Source: Bacteroidales bacterium
GTDB lineage: Bacteria; Bacteroidota; Bacteroidia; Bacteroidales; UBA932
Assembly (NCBI GenBank): GCA_017550025.1
Contig: JAFYLU010000098.1
Location: 1 to 42,084 of the forward strand
Reading direction: 5' to 3'
Length of the DNA: 42,084 bases
Below the pieces are notes generated by a model. That model searched no databases. It was not told the origin of the DNA and was given only the letters and a program-made list of their open reading frames with translations. Made by a program: the position numbers and the translations under genes. Of this stretch, positions 19,477 to 28,405 are shown in pieces. How positions within the stretch are numbered: the stretch's first letter is position 1; every line of letters starts with the position of its first letter.

Positions 19477-20505
19477 TCATTCATCTTTATGCCCGGCACG
19501 ATAGAGCTGCCAGGAGTTATAGATATTGTGCCATATGCTGTACAGACCGCCTACGATGGCCGTTTCCGGCGTCATGAATGTATAGGCCATCCATATTGCG
19601 AACACTGTATTCTTCTGTCCGAGCGACTGTCCTGCAGTCACCTTCCTGACTTCCTTTCCCCTTTGGACTGCAAGTTCGTCAGCCTGAAGACGCAAGGCCC
19701 TCGGGCGGTAAGTACTGCCGACAAAGCGGCCGGCCGCAAACTGGAATGCGCAACATACGAGAGACACTGCAGACATCGAGAGGATAAGACCCCAGGACAT
19801 GTCACTCTGCACTATAGACTTGGTCGTGATCGAAATCGCGAGAGTCAGAGCCACCGCCCAAAGGTAGAACGGGAGGTCGGGATATTGCAGCAGTCTGCGG
19901 TGCACCCTCGGAAACATATATCTTATAAGCCATGCACACAGGCACGGGGTTATGAGCAGAGGAAAGACCTTCGACAAGATCAGTCCGAAAGCTGTCCAGA
20001 AATCAGCATCGGATGACTGGCGGATCATTGGCAGCATCAGAGGAACAAGCAGAGCGGTGAGGAGGTTTATAAGGACGACATATGTCGTTATTCCCGGCAC
20101 ATCACCTCCAAGCTTGCGCGTAACCACGGCGGCTGCTGTAGCTGTGGGACATATGAAGCACAACATTGCACACTCGAGCAGAATCACCCAGTTTTGCGAG
20201 CCTTCCGGCATCCACTTCAAAAGTCCTGCGGCCATAAATGCCAGCGCCACAAAAAGGCCTCCCTGTATCAGGAGGAGCCACCAATGCCAGCGGTGTGGCT
20301 TCAGATCCTTCGGCTCTATCCTGCAGAATGTCAGAAAAAGCATGGCAAAAATCAGCATCGGCTGCATGAAAGACACTATTTCCGCCAGGAAAGGTCCGGC
20401 CCTATGTATCGGAGCAGGCATTACATGATATAACAGGTATACAGACGCGCCGCCCACCATCGCGATGGGCAACATCCATTCCTTTATGATCTTCTTCATA
20501 TCCAT
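19477..20505 (-). CDS. BASS-family (bile acid:sodium symporter-like) transporter
   Basis: A 342-residue membrane protein with about nine or ten hydrophobic segments. The pattern resembles the bile acid/sodium symporter superfamily: an early CPTATAAAVVTRKLGG crossing-helix region and a late AGQSLGQKNTVFAIWMAYTFMTP segment. Family members move organic anions, pantoate, keto acids or arsenite, so the substrate here is open. ATG at 20505 (MDMKK) or two codons later are both possible. The gene sits between purF and purM on the same strand, yet purF has a terminator before it and it has a terminator of its own. It may be a separate unit inserted in the purine cluster rather than an operon member. 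Confidence 0.8.
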   Translation of the reverse strand: MDMKKIIKEWMLPIAMVGGASVYLLYHVMPAPIHRAGPFLAEIVSFMQPMLIFAMLFLTFCRIEPKDLKPHRWHWWLLLIQGGLFVALAFMAAGLLKWMPEGSQNWVILLECAMLCFICPTATAAAVVTRKLGGDVPGITTYVVLINLLTALLVPLMLPMIRQSSDADFWTAFGLILSKVFPLLITPCLCAWLIRYMFPRVHRRLLQYPDLPFYLWAVALTLAISITTKSIVQSDMSWGLILSMSAVSLVCCAFQFAAGRFVGSTYRPRALRLQADELAVQRGKEVRKVTAGQSLGQKNTVFAIWMAYTFMTPETAIVGGLYSIWHNIYNSWQLYRAGHKDE

Positions 20506-20510
20506 ACCCG

Positions 20511-20518
20511 CAAAGGTA
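20511..20518 (-). promoter_or_regulatory. -7 box for the BASS transporter gene
   Basis: Minus-strand TACCTTTG (20518-20511) matches TAnnTTTG exactly, but no TTTG-like -33 box is seen 19-20 nt upstream, where the purF terminator stem lies. Only 5 nt separate it from the first ATG, so the mRNA would be leaderless or nearly so. Confidence 0.45.
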
Positions 20519-20520
20519 AT

Positions 20521-20547
20521 AAAAAATCCCCGGCATGAGCCAGGGAT
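20521..20547 (-). terminator. Intrinsic terminator of purF
   Basis: On the minus strand ATCCCTGGC (20547-20539), loop TCAT, GCCGGGGAT (20534-20526) with one internal mismatch, followed by TTTTTATT. It starts 5 bp after the purF stop. Confidence 0.8.
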
Positions 20548-20552
20548 CGATG

Positions 20553-21953
20553 TTATTCCTCGTTGTAAAGAGATGTCGGATATTCATGGTTGAAGCAAGC
20601 GAGGCAAAGGTCCTCACGATGTCCCGCTGCAAGCATTCCTTCATGCGAGAGGAAGGCAAGAGAATCGGCATCGATGAGCTTGCAGACCTGCTCCACGCTG
20701 TTGCTGTTGCTGATAAGCTCTTCCGGAGTATGCACATCCACACCATAGTAGCATGTATACTTCAGAGGCGCACTGGCAATGCGGACATGAACTTCAGCAG
20801 CACCTGCCTCACGAAGCATCTTCACAATCTTGAGGGATGTGGTACCGCGCACGATGGAGTCATCCACCAGCACTACCCTCTTACCCTTGACAATTGTCTT
20901 GACCGGAGAAAGCTTCATCTTCACGCCTTTCTCACGAAGGCTCTGCGTAGGAAGGATGAATGTACGGCCCACATATTTGCTCTTGATAAGTCCCATCTCA
21001 TATGGAAGTCCGCTGGCCTCGGCATAACCCTGGGCTGCACTCAAGCTCGAATCCGGAACACCGATCACGATGTCCGCATCAGCTGGAGCTTCGTGAAAAA
21101 GAAGTCTTCCCGACTCCTTTCTGTAATTATGCACATTACAGCCTTCGATATCACTGTCAGGACGGGCAAAATACACATACTCCATTGCACACATCGCATG
21201 ACGCACAGGCCCTGCATAGAACTGGCTGCGCACGCCATGATGGTCGATAGTCACGATCTCACCGGGCTCGACATCACGGATATATTCTGCACCTATCACA
21301 TCAAATGCACATGTCTCACTTGCGACAACATAGCCGTCCCCGAGCTTTCCGAGAGCAAGAGGATGAAAGCCATATTTGTCACGACATGCATAGATTCTGC
21401 GTCCGGTCATGACAACAAAGGCAAATGCACCATCAATCTGATTCAGTGCATTCTTGAGAGCATTGATACGCGGCTGGTCCTTGTCGATACCCTGCTTCTT
21501 GATAAGATGAGCCAGGACTTCAGCATCCGAAGACGACTGGAAAAGGCTGCCCCTGTCCTCAAGGTCCGAACGAAGCTGGTTATAATTGACTATCTGACCG
21601 TTGTTGGCCATGGCAAAGTCTCCGGAATTGTGATGGAAGAGGAAAGGCTGGATGTTTTCTGTTCCCTTGCATCCGGCATTGCTGTAACGCACATGGCCAA
21701 TAGCCATTCTGCCCGGAAGCTTTTCCATCTTCTTCTCATTGAAGACCTCATTGACAAGGCCTTCACCCTTCACTCTGTGGAATTCTCCTTCAGAATCCAC
21801 TGTGACGATACCGCAGCCCTGCTGACCGCGATGCTGAAGAGCGTGAAGTCCATAGTAGGCAAGACCTGCCGCATCCTCAACTCCATAGATGCCTATGACT
21901 CCACACTCATGGTGAAGCTTGTCATCCCTATAATTGTTGTTACACTTACACAT
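20553..21953 (-). CDS. purF: Amidophosphoribosyltransferase (glutamine PRPP amidotransferase)
   Basis: Commits PRPP to purine synthesis by making phosphoribosylamine from glutamine. The start at 21953 (MCKCNNNYRDD) places a 16-residue propeptide before Cys17 of HECGVIGIYG, which would become the N-terminal nucleophile after cleavage, as in the Bacillus subtilis enzyme. The 466-residue product has the Ntn glutaminase domain (ALQHRGQQGCGI, NNGQIVNY) and the type-I PRTase domain with VVLVDDSIVRGTT. Cysteines in MCAMEYVYFARPDSD, TCYYGVDV and LCLACFNHEYPT match the 4Fe-4S ligands of the B. subtilis type, indicating an oxygen-sensitive cluster. It follows purL by 79 bp containing a perfect palindrome and ends at a strong terminator. 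Confidence 0.96.
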   Translation of the reverse strand: MCKCNNNYRDDKLHHECGVIGIYGVEDAAGLAYYGLHALQHRGQQGCGIVTVDSEGEFHRVKGEGLVNEVFNEKKMEKLPGRMAIGHVRYSNAGCKGTENIQPFLFHHNSGDFAMANNGQIVNYNQLRSDLEDRGSLFQSSSDAEVLAHLIKKQGIDKDQPRINALKNALNQIDGAFAFVVMTGRRIYACRDKYGFHPLALGKLGDGYVVASETCAFDVIGAEYIRDVEPGEIVTIDHHGVRSQFYAGPVRHAMCAMEYVYFARPDSDIEGCNVHNYRKESGRLLFHEAPADADIVIGVPDSSLSAAQGYAEASGLPYEMGLIKSKYVGRTFILPTQSLREKGVKMKLSPVKTIVKGKRVVLVDDSIVRGTTSLKIVKMLREAGAAEVHVRIASAPLKYTCYYGVDVHTPEELISNSNSVEQVCKLIDADSLAFLSHEGMLAAGHREDLCLACFNHEYPTSLYNEE

Positions 21954-21972
21954 TGTTGTTCTGTTTATATAA

Positions 21973-21996
21973 GATCCCCGGTCATGACCGGGGATC
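21973..21996. repeat. 24-bp perfect palindrome between purL and purF
   Basis: GATCCCCGGTCA followed immediately by its exact reverse complement, 24 bp with no spacer. It lies 36 bp beyond the purL stop and 19 bp before the purF ATG. On the minus strand it is followed by TTATATAAAC, not a T-run, so it is an operator candidate, an attenuating RNA hairpin, or a dispersed palindrome related in sequence to the purF terminator stem. Confidence 0.7.
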
Positions 21997-22032
21997 GTGA
22001 TTTCCGTCATTACCTTCCGGCAATCATATCAA

Positions 22033-25000
22033 TTATTCACCACGAAAATATTTCACGGCATTGTCAAAGAGCGGCTGCTCAAGCCCCTCATCCATGATGT
22101 TCTTGAAGAGGTTGCCCTCGAAGCGCTCTGTATGACCCATCTTTCCAAGGATCTGGCCATTGCGGCTTATGATACCCTCGATAGCATAGTATGATCCGTT
22201 CGGGTTGTATGGAGACTCCATTGTAACCTCCTCATCGATAGGATCCACATACTGGAAGGCCACCTGTCCGTTTGCAAAGAGTTCCTTCGCAAACTCCTCG
22301 TTCACGACAAACTTACCCTCGCCGTGGCTGACAGCAATTGTATGAAGATCGCCTATGGCAAAGCCTGAAAGCCATGGAGAATTAACAGTCGAAACGCGTG
22401 TTGTGACCATCTGCGAGATATGACGGTTGATGTCGTTGCGGAAGAGTGTAGGACTGTCCTTTGTCACCTGACCAAGTCGGCCATATGGAAGGAGACCTGA
22501 CTTCACGAGGGCCTGGAATCCGTTGCAGATACCGAGAATGAGGCCACCACGGTCGATAAGGGCATGGATCGCGTCAGCGATATCCTTGTTGTTCAGCACA
22601 TTGGCGATGAACTTACCGCTTCCGTCCGGTTCATCTCCCGCAGAGAATCCGCCGCAGAGCATGAGGATATGACACTCGTCGATATTCTTCTTCATTTCCG
22701 CGATAGAACGGAAGATGTCCTCTTCTGTAAGGTTGCAGAATACGCTCATGCGCACTTCGGCACCGGCATTGCGCCAGGCCTTTGCAGAGTCATAATCGCA
22801 GTTTGTACCAGGGAATACCGGGAGATATGCGACAGGCTTCTCCACCGGTTCGCCCTTATATTTAAGGTCTGCCTTCTTCGCCTTGAACGGCTTCACGCCG
22901 TCGAGGCCTGCAGGAACCACATTCTGATTGTATGCTTCGGCAGTGTCAGGATATACCTGTGCGAATCTCGCTCCGTTGACATCCATGAGTTCGAAGATAT
23001 CGAGCTTCTTGCCGTTGATTGTGAGTTCGCTTTCCTCTCCGTCAGTAACCTCTCCCACGAGAACAGCGTTCGGATAGTCAAGCTCGCCCTCAACCTCCAC
23101 GAGGATAGAACCGTAACCGTAGTTGAAGAGTTCCTTCTCGTCGTATGTGATCTTTGCATCAAGTCCGTTACCGAAAGACATCTTGCAGACAGCCTCTGCA
23201 AGTCCGCCGAATCCGAGAGCATATCCGGACACGATCTTCTCCTCGCAGATCTGCTCATGGACATATTTCCAGTTTGCCTTGAGCTGCTCTACATCAGGCA
23301 TATGGTTGGCAAGCGGAGTATGCTTGATGAGATAGAGCTTGTTACCCTCGTACTTGAGTTCCGGAGAAATCACGAGGTCAGCATCTACCGTAGTGATACC
23401 GAATGCCATGAGCATCGGCGGCACATTGATGTTCTCGAATGTTCCGCTCATCGAGTCCTTGCCTCCGATCGAAGGAAGACCGAACTCAACCTGCATCTTG
23501 AGAGCTCCGAGAAGAGCCGAAAGCGGCTTGCCCCAAGACTTGCGGTCAGTCATTCTCTCGAAATACTCCTGATATGAGAAACGCATCTTCTCATATGAAG
23601 CACCTGCAGCGACAACCTTCGCACATGCCTCGACAACTGCATATGCAGCGCCGTGGTAAGGGCTCCAGCTTGCGATGAAAGGATTATATCCGAAAGCCAT
23701 GATTGAAGCTGTGTCCGTGTAGCCGTCAACAGGAAGCTTCTGTACAGACACCTGTGTCTCTGTAGACTGGAGCATACCTCCGAAAGGCATGAGGACTGTC
23801 GAACGGCCGATTGTAGAGTCGAACATCTCGATGAGTCCCTTCTGTGAAGTCACATTAGGATCCTGGAGATTGTTGAAGATCTTCTCCTTGAGATCCTCAC
23901 CCTCTACTGTACGCTCGAACGGATTTGTGTTCTCCACAGCACCTACCGTAGCCTTTGCATAATGCTTTGCTCCGGCACTGTCGATGAACTCACGCGAAAG
24001 ATCCACTACGAGCTTGTCTCCGTTGAACATACGCATGCGGCCTCTGTCAGTAACATCAGCTACATGTGTAACCTCGACATTCTCGCTCGCACAGTAAGCC
24101 ATCATGGCCTCCTTGTCCTTCGCCTCGATCACCACCGACATACGCTCCTGCGACTCGCTGATCGCAAGCTCTGTCGAGTTGAGACCGTTATACTTGACAG
24201 GGACTCTGTCAAGATATATGTCAAGACCATCGGTAAGCTCGCCGATCGCAACGCTGACACCGCCGGCACCGAAGTCATTTGATTTCTTGATAAGCTTTGT
24301 AACCTCCGGACGACGGAAAAGCCTCTGAAGCTTTCTCTCCTCCGGTGCGTTACCCTTCTGAACCTCACTTCCGCAAGTCTCGAGAGATTCCTCTGTGTGC
24401 TCCTTTGATGAACCTGTAGCTCCACCTACACCATCACGGCCGGTACGACCTCCGAGAAGGAGAACAACATCTCCCGGAGCCGGGCTCTCACGGCGTACGC
24501 TGTCAGCCTTCACCGCACCTACCACGGCACCCACCTCAAGACGCTTCGCAACATATCCTTCATGGTAAACCTCGCGGACATGAGTCGTAGCAAGTCCGAT
24601 CTGGTTGCCATAGCTTGAATATCCATGGGCAGCCTTGCGTGAAATTATGCTCTGCGGAAGCTTTCCAGGCATGGTCTCCGATACCGGGAGATAAATGTCG
24701 CCGGCGCCGGTCACACGCATTGCCTGATAAACATATGCCCTGCCTGAAAGCGGGTCACGGATCGCACCGCCAAGACAAGTTGCGGCACCGCCGAAAGGCT
24801 CGATCTCTGTAGGGTGGTTGTGAGTCTCGTTCTTGAACTGGAGGAGCCACTTCTCTGTAGTCATCTCGCCCTCGTCATTCACGATGTCCACATCCACATA
24901 GATGCTGCATGCATTGTTTTCCTCACTCACCTCCATGTCGTCTAGAAGACCCTTCGACTTGAGATAGCGGGCGCCAACGGTAGCCATGTCCATAAGGTTC

Positions 25001-25791
25001 ACACCCTTGTGCTCCCTGCCGAGCTCCTGACGGATCTTCATGTAAAGATTGAGTGTTCCGTCGATCTCTTCCTTGAGGAAAGACTCCTCTACGTCGATAT
25101 CCTCGAGCTCTGTTGTGAAGGTGGTATGGCGGCAATGGTCGCTCCAGTATGTATCGAGGATGCGGAGCTCTGTCTCGAACGGATCGCGTCCCTCTGCCTT
25201 GAAATAATTGACGACCTCACGAAGGTCATCAGCATTCATTGCAAGACCCATCTTCTTGCAATATGGAGCAAGTTCCTCCTCTGTAAGTGCGGTAAGTCCT
25301 TCAAGGACAGGAACCGGAGCCACTTCAGGCTGCTCCATCGCAGTAAGCTTCGCAAGATCCTTCTCGCGTGACTCCACTGCATTGATATAATATTTTCTGA
25401 TCTTGGCCAGAGTCTCGTCCAATGTGTCTGCAGGAAGGATGATGAGCTTCGAGCTCTTGATGCTCACCTTTGCCGAAGGGTCGATGAGACGCACGCAGTC
25501 CACGGCAGAAGCCGCACGCTGGTCAAACTGGCCCGGAAGATATTCCACAGCGATATACTTTGAATCCGACAGGTCACACTCGTCTGCAACACTGTCTGTC
25601 ACGATCTCTCCGAACACGCTGTAGCGGCTCTTCTCGAGAAGTTCCTCCGAGAAACCGAAGAGGTCATAGACATTGAGGAAACGCAGCGACGGAAGTTCGA
25701 GCTGAAGGTTCTCGTTCAGCTCGTTCAGAAGGCTGCGCGCCTCTACCTGAAATTCAGGATACTTTTCTACGAAAATGCGGTAATTGTTCAT
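22033..25791 (-). CDS. purL: Phosphoribosylformylglycinamidine synthase, large single-chain type
   Basis: Makes FGAM from FGAR, glutamine and ATP. At 1252 residues it is the large form that fuses synthetase and glutaminase, so no separate PurQ and PurS are needed. In order: PurS-like N-terminal domain (about 1-150); linker; two PurM-like halves (DTYWSDHCRHTTF, LQFKNETHNHPTEIEPFGGAATCLGG, LLGGRTGRDGVGGATGSS, FGAGGVSVAIGEL, LPSIGGKDSMSGT); and a C-terminal class-I glutaminase with PGTNCDYDSA and the nucleophile cysteine in LILGICNGFQAL. The ATG at 25791 begins MNNYRIFVEKYP. purE lies 52 bp upstream and the two are probably co-transcribed. Confidence 0.97.
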   Translation of the reverse strand: MNNYRIFVEKYPEFQVEARSLLNELNENLQLELPSLRFLNVYDLFGFSEELLEKSRYSVFGEIVTDSVADECDLSDSKYIAVEYLPGQFDQRAASAVDCVRLIDPSAKVSIKSSKLIILPADTLDETLAKIRKYYINAVESREKDLAKLTAMEQPEVAPVPVLEGLTALTEEELAPYCKKMGLAMNADDLREVVNYFKAEGRDPFETELRILDTYWSDHCRHTTFTTELEDIDVEESFLKEEIDGTLNLYMKIRQELGREHKGVNLMDMATVGARYLKSKGLLDDMEVSEENNACSIYVDVDIVNDEGEMTTEKWLLQFKNETHNHPTEIEPFGGAATCLGGAIRDPLSGRAYVYQAMRVTGAGDIYLPVSETMPGKLPQSIISRKAAHGYSSYGNQIGLATTHVREVYHEGYVAKRLEVGAVVGAVKADSVRRESPAPGDVVLLLGGRTGRDGVGGATGSSKEHTEESLETCGSEVQKGNAPEERKLQRLFRRPEVTKLIKKSNDFGAGGVSVAIGELTDGLDIYLDRVPVKYNGLNSTELAISESQERMSVVIEAKDKEAMMAYCASENVEVTHVADVTDRGRMRMFNGDKLVVDLSREFIDSAGAKHYAKATVGAVENTNPFERTVEGEDLKEKIFNNLQDPNVTSQKGLIEMFDSTIGRSTVLMPFGGMLQSTETQVSVQKLPVDGYTDTASIMAFGYNPFIASWSPYHGAAYAVVEACAKVVAAGASYEKMRFSYQEYFERMTDRKSWGKPLSALLGALKMQVEFGLPSIGGKDSMSGTFENINVPPMLMAFGITTVDADLVISPELKYEGNKLYLIKHTPLANHMPDVEQLKANWKYVHEQICEEKIVSGYALGFGGLAEAVCKMSFGNGLDAKITYDEKELFNYGYGSILVEVEGELDYPNAVLVGEVTDGEESELTINGKKLDIFELMDVNGARFAQVYPDTAEAYNQNVVPAGLDGVKPFKAKKADLKYKGEPVEKPVAYLPVFPGTNCDYDSAKAWRNAGAEVRMSVFCNLTEEDIFRSIAEMKKNIDECHILMLCGGFSAGDEPDGSGKFIANVLNNKDIADAIHALIDRGGLILGICNGFQALVKSGLLPYGRLGQVTKDSPTLFRNDINRHISQMVTTRVSTVNSPWLSGFAIGDLHTIAVSHGEGKFVVNEEFAKELFANGQVAFQYVDPIDEEVTMESPYNPNGSYYAIEGIISRNGQILGKMGHTERFEGNLFKNIMDEGLEQPLFDNAVKYFRGE

Positions 25792-25843
25792 ATCTGCTTA
25801 CCTTATTGATTGAATCTTGATTGGATTTTCCAGAGAAGGATTA

Positions 25844-26311
25844 TCAGATTGTAGCATCGAGCACCTTCTGGGTCTGCTCCTGCCTGAACTGGTCAAGCTT
25901 TGCAGCGAGAGCCTCATCGGTAAGTGCAAGGATCTGGGCAGCGAAAAGTCCTGCATTCTTCGCTCCGTTGATAGCCATTGTGGCTACAGGGATTCCGGCC
26001 GGCATCTGAACGATAGACAGAAGTGAATCCATTCCGCCGAGAGCCTTGGTCTGGATAGGGACTCCGATGACAGGCACTGTGGTCATTCCCGCAACAACAC
26101 CTGCAACATGAGCGGCTCCGCCTGCACCGGCGATGATAACGCCTATTCCCTCACTCTTTGCAGATTTTGCAAACTCACACATCAGATCCGGAGTTCTGTG
26201 CGCGCTGATTACCCTTTTCACAACCTCAACCCCGAAACCTTCGAGGACATTAATCGCCTGCGACATGATGTCAAGGTCGCTGGTCGAACCCATGATTATA
26301 GCTACTTTCAT
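25844..26311 (-). CDS. purE: N5-carboxyaminoimidazole ribonucleotide mutase (class I PurE)
   Basis: Interconverts N5-CAIR and CAIR in purine synthesis. The 155-residue protein shows [53 protein letters not shown] and [21 protein letters not shown], the complete class I PurE signature. A partner PurK is not in the window. It is the first gene of the minus-strand purE-purL-purF run, behind an exact -7 promoter element, and is divergent from the GH20 gene. Confidence 0.97.
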   Translation of the reverse strand: MKVAIIMGSTSDLDIMSQAINVLEGFGVEVVKRVISAHRTPDLMCEFAKSAKSEGIGVIIAGAGGAAHVAGVVAGMTTVPVIGVPIQTKALGGMDSLLSIVQMPAGIPVATMAINGAKNAGLFAAQILALTDEALAAKLDQFRQEQTQKVLDATI

Positions 26312-26330
26312 AATGTCATATATTAAGTCG

Positions 26331-26338
26331 CAAAGATA
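26331..26338 (-). promoter_or_regulatory. -7 box of the purE-purL-purF transcript
   Basis: Minus-strand TATCTTTG (26338-26331) matches TAnnTTTG exactly, 19 bp before the purE ATG. The upstream region is AT-rich, without a clear TTTG at the expected spacing. Confidence 0.6.
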
Positions 26339-26362
26339 ATCATTTTTTAATGTTATTTTATA

Positions 26363-26370
26363 TATTTTTG
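26363..26370 (+). promoter_or_regulatory. -7 box of the GH20 gene
   Basis: TATTTTTG matches TAnnTTTG exactly and ends 22 bp before the GH20 ATG. A T-rich run at 26343-26348 replaces a proper -33 box. It diverges from the purE promoter across about 25 bp. Confidence 0.5.
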
Positions 26371-26392
26371 CATGTAGAAGAAAACCATCATC

Positions 26393-28303
26393 ATGAAAAA
26401 CAGCATCATAATCCTATTTTCAGCCATCATGGCTGCTGCAGCCGGATGCAACAGTCAGACAGGCGCAGCACCGGAGTACCTGATACCGCAGCCGAAGGAA
26501 ATCACGATCAACAGCACAAAGACGATCCGATTGGGCGGAATCACCCAGGTCATCGACAGCACATCAGAGCTCCCGGAAGAAGGATATACCATCACTATGA
26601 ACGGCAATACGGCAGAGATCAAAGCCTCTGACCATCAGGGAATAATGCGTGCGAAAGCCACCCTCGCACAGCTGGCCGGCCTCACTCCGGACACATTTGC
26701 AGAGGAAGACGCATTCCGCAACGCAAGGGTGCCGGACATCACGATAAAGGACTGGCCGTCATTTCCTTTGAGAGGATTCATGCATGACACCGGCAGGAAC
26801 TTCCGTGAAGTCGAAACCCTCAAGAAAGAGATTGATCTCATGGCATTCTACAAGGTGAACGTATTCCACTGGCACCTGACCGACAACCCCGCGTGGAGGA
26901 TCGAATGCAGGGCATACCCGCAGCTCAACGACCCGCAGTATCAGCGCGCAGGCAGGGATGAGGGACGATTCTACACCTACAGTCAGATCCGCGAAGTGAT
27001 CGCTTATGCCAGAGAACGCGGAGTCATGGTGATTCCGGAAATCGACATGCCGGGACACAGCCAGTATTTCGACAAGACATTCGGATTCCCGATGGCATCG
27101 GAGGAAGGAATGGAAGTGCTCAAGAAATGCCTCAAGGAGTTCATGGAAGAGATTCCGGCAGAAGACTGCCCTTACATACACATCGGATCGGATGAGGTGT
27201 ATATCGCTGACCCACAGGGATTCATGCAGTTCTGCGAAGGAATAGTCAGAGAAGGCGGACGCACACCGATGGCATGGTATCCGGGACTTCCTTCGGACGA
27301 GGGAACCGTTTCACAGATATGGTCGGAGGCCGGCAGAGTCGCGGCGGGAACTGACTTCCCCGGCAGATATGTCGACTCATACATGGGATATCTGAATCTC
27401 GGAAACCCTCTTGTGAACACATCATATTTCTTCCTGCACCAGCTCTGCGGAACAGAGGAATGTGACGGCAAGGCCATGGGAGGAATCCTCTGCCTGTGGA
27501 ACGATACAAGGGTGGCCGACAAGAGCCGCACCTTCCCTCATAACGGAATGCCGGAAGGACTTCTCGGTTTTGCGGAAAGCAGCTGGAAAGGCGGAAAGGG
27601 CTACGGACACGACAACCCTTACCTTCTCCCGGAACCAGGAACACCGGCCCACGAAGCACTCCTTTCATTCGAGAAGAAGCTTGCATTCCACAGAGACAAC
27701 TTCTTGAAAGCCTGGGATGTAAGATGGGTCGCAAATGCTGCCTTGCCATGGAAGGTCAGCATATCTTCAGACGGAGGCTCCGAGCTTCTTGCCCAGACAT
27801 CGGCATGGGGTGGATGCATCGACCTGAACGCATTGTGCAGGAAAAACGGAATCACCCCGGGAGCAGAAAGACTCGAAGTGTGCATGACAACTGAAATATA
27901 CGCAGAGAGCGACACAACCATCACGGCATGGGTGGGCTTCGACTCTCCTGCCCGCTCCAACAGAATGTCCGACGGAATCGGCGAACAGGGCAGATGGGAA
28001 TGTTCTGCAAGAGTATTTGCCGGAGACACGGAAATCTTCCCGGCAAAGCCTTGGAACGAACCGGGAGCATACCGTTTCCACTTCCCTACATGGCACAAGC
28101 CGGCCAACGAGCTGCCTTATACAGACGAGCAGTTCTTCTGGACCCGCGAACCGGCACAGATACCTTTGAAGGCCGGATGGAACACAGTCCGCATAGAATG
28201 CCCTCGCGTGTTCAACGCAGCAATATGGGTAGCCGCATTCGCCCCTGTCTCACAGACCGAGGACGGCAGGATTTCGGAGGCGACCGGAATCATCTGCAGA
28301 TAG
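26393..28303 (+). CDS. GH20 beta-N-acetylhexosaminidase, lipoprotein
   Basis: Removes terminal beta-linked GlcNAc or GalNAc from glycans by substrate-assisted catalysis outside the inner membrane. The 636-residue protein has a lipoprotein signal (AAAAGC, Cys19), a GH20b-like N-terminal domain (about 25-120), and a TIM barrel with [23 protein letters not shown] (158-165) and EIDMPGHSQ. The catalytic Asp267-Glu268 pair lies in HIGSDEV. Residues from about 465 to the end form an extra beta-rich C-terminal region ([19 protein letters not shown]) that I do not recognise; it could bind carbohydrate. It stands alone on the plus strand but functionally complements the sulfatase, GH109 and GH2 operon. 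Confidence 0.94.
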   Translation: MKNSIIILFSAIMAAAAGCNSQTGAAPEYLIPQPKEITINSTKTIRLGGITQVIDSTSELPEEGYTITMNGNTAEIKASDHQGIMRAKATLAQLAGLTPDTFAEEDAFRNARVPDITIKDWPSFPLRGFMHDTGRNFREVETLKKEIDLMAFYKVNVFHWHLTDNPAWRIECRAYPQLNDPQYQRAGRDEGRFYTYSQIREVIAYARERGVMVIPEIDMPGHSQYFDKTFGFPMASEEGMEVLKKCLKEFMEEIPAEDCPYIHIGSDEVYIADPQGFMQFCEGIVREGGRTPMAWYPGLPSDEGTVSQIWSEAGRVAAGTDFPGRYVDSYMGYLNLGNPLVNTSYFFLHQLCGTEECDGKAMGGILCLWNDTRVADKSRTFPHNGMPEGLLGFAESSWKGGKGYGHDNPYLLPEPGTPAHEALLSFEKKLAFHRDNFLKAWDVRWVANAALPWKVSISSDGGSELLAQTSAWGGCIDLNALCRKNGITPGAERLEVCMTTEIYAESDTTITAWVGFDSPARSNRMSDGIGEQGRWECSARVFAGDTEIFPAKPWNEPGAYRFHFPTWHKPANELPYTDEQFFWTREPAQIPLKAGWNTVRIECPRVFNAAIWVAAFAPVSQTEDGRISEATGIICR

Positions 28304-28311
28304 GCCGACAT

Positions 28312-28343
28312 ATTGCAAACGAACGGAATAATAGCTATATTTG
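28312..28343 (+). promoter_or_regulatory. cysS promoter
   Basis: ATTG (28312-28315), 20-nt spacer, exact -7 box TATATTTG (28336-28343), giving a leader of about 55 nt before the chosen ATG at 28406. The promoter position argues against the upstream in-frame ATG at 28313. Confidence 0.65.
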
Positions 28344-28405
28344 CAGGTTGCAGCCTCGTGGCGGCAAAAAAGCGTGAGACACACGGGAAAAACTGTATCA
28401 GGAAT

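Noticed and set aside
20535-22097. 520-codon plus-strand open frame opposite purF
   Set aside because: It is antisense to purF, which has every catalytic and cluster motif. The predicted protein has no recognisable domain, and such mirror frames are common opposite GC-rich coding sequence.
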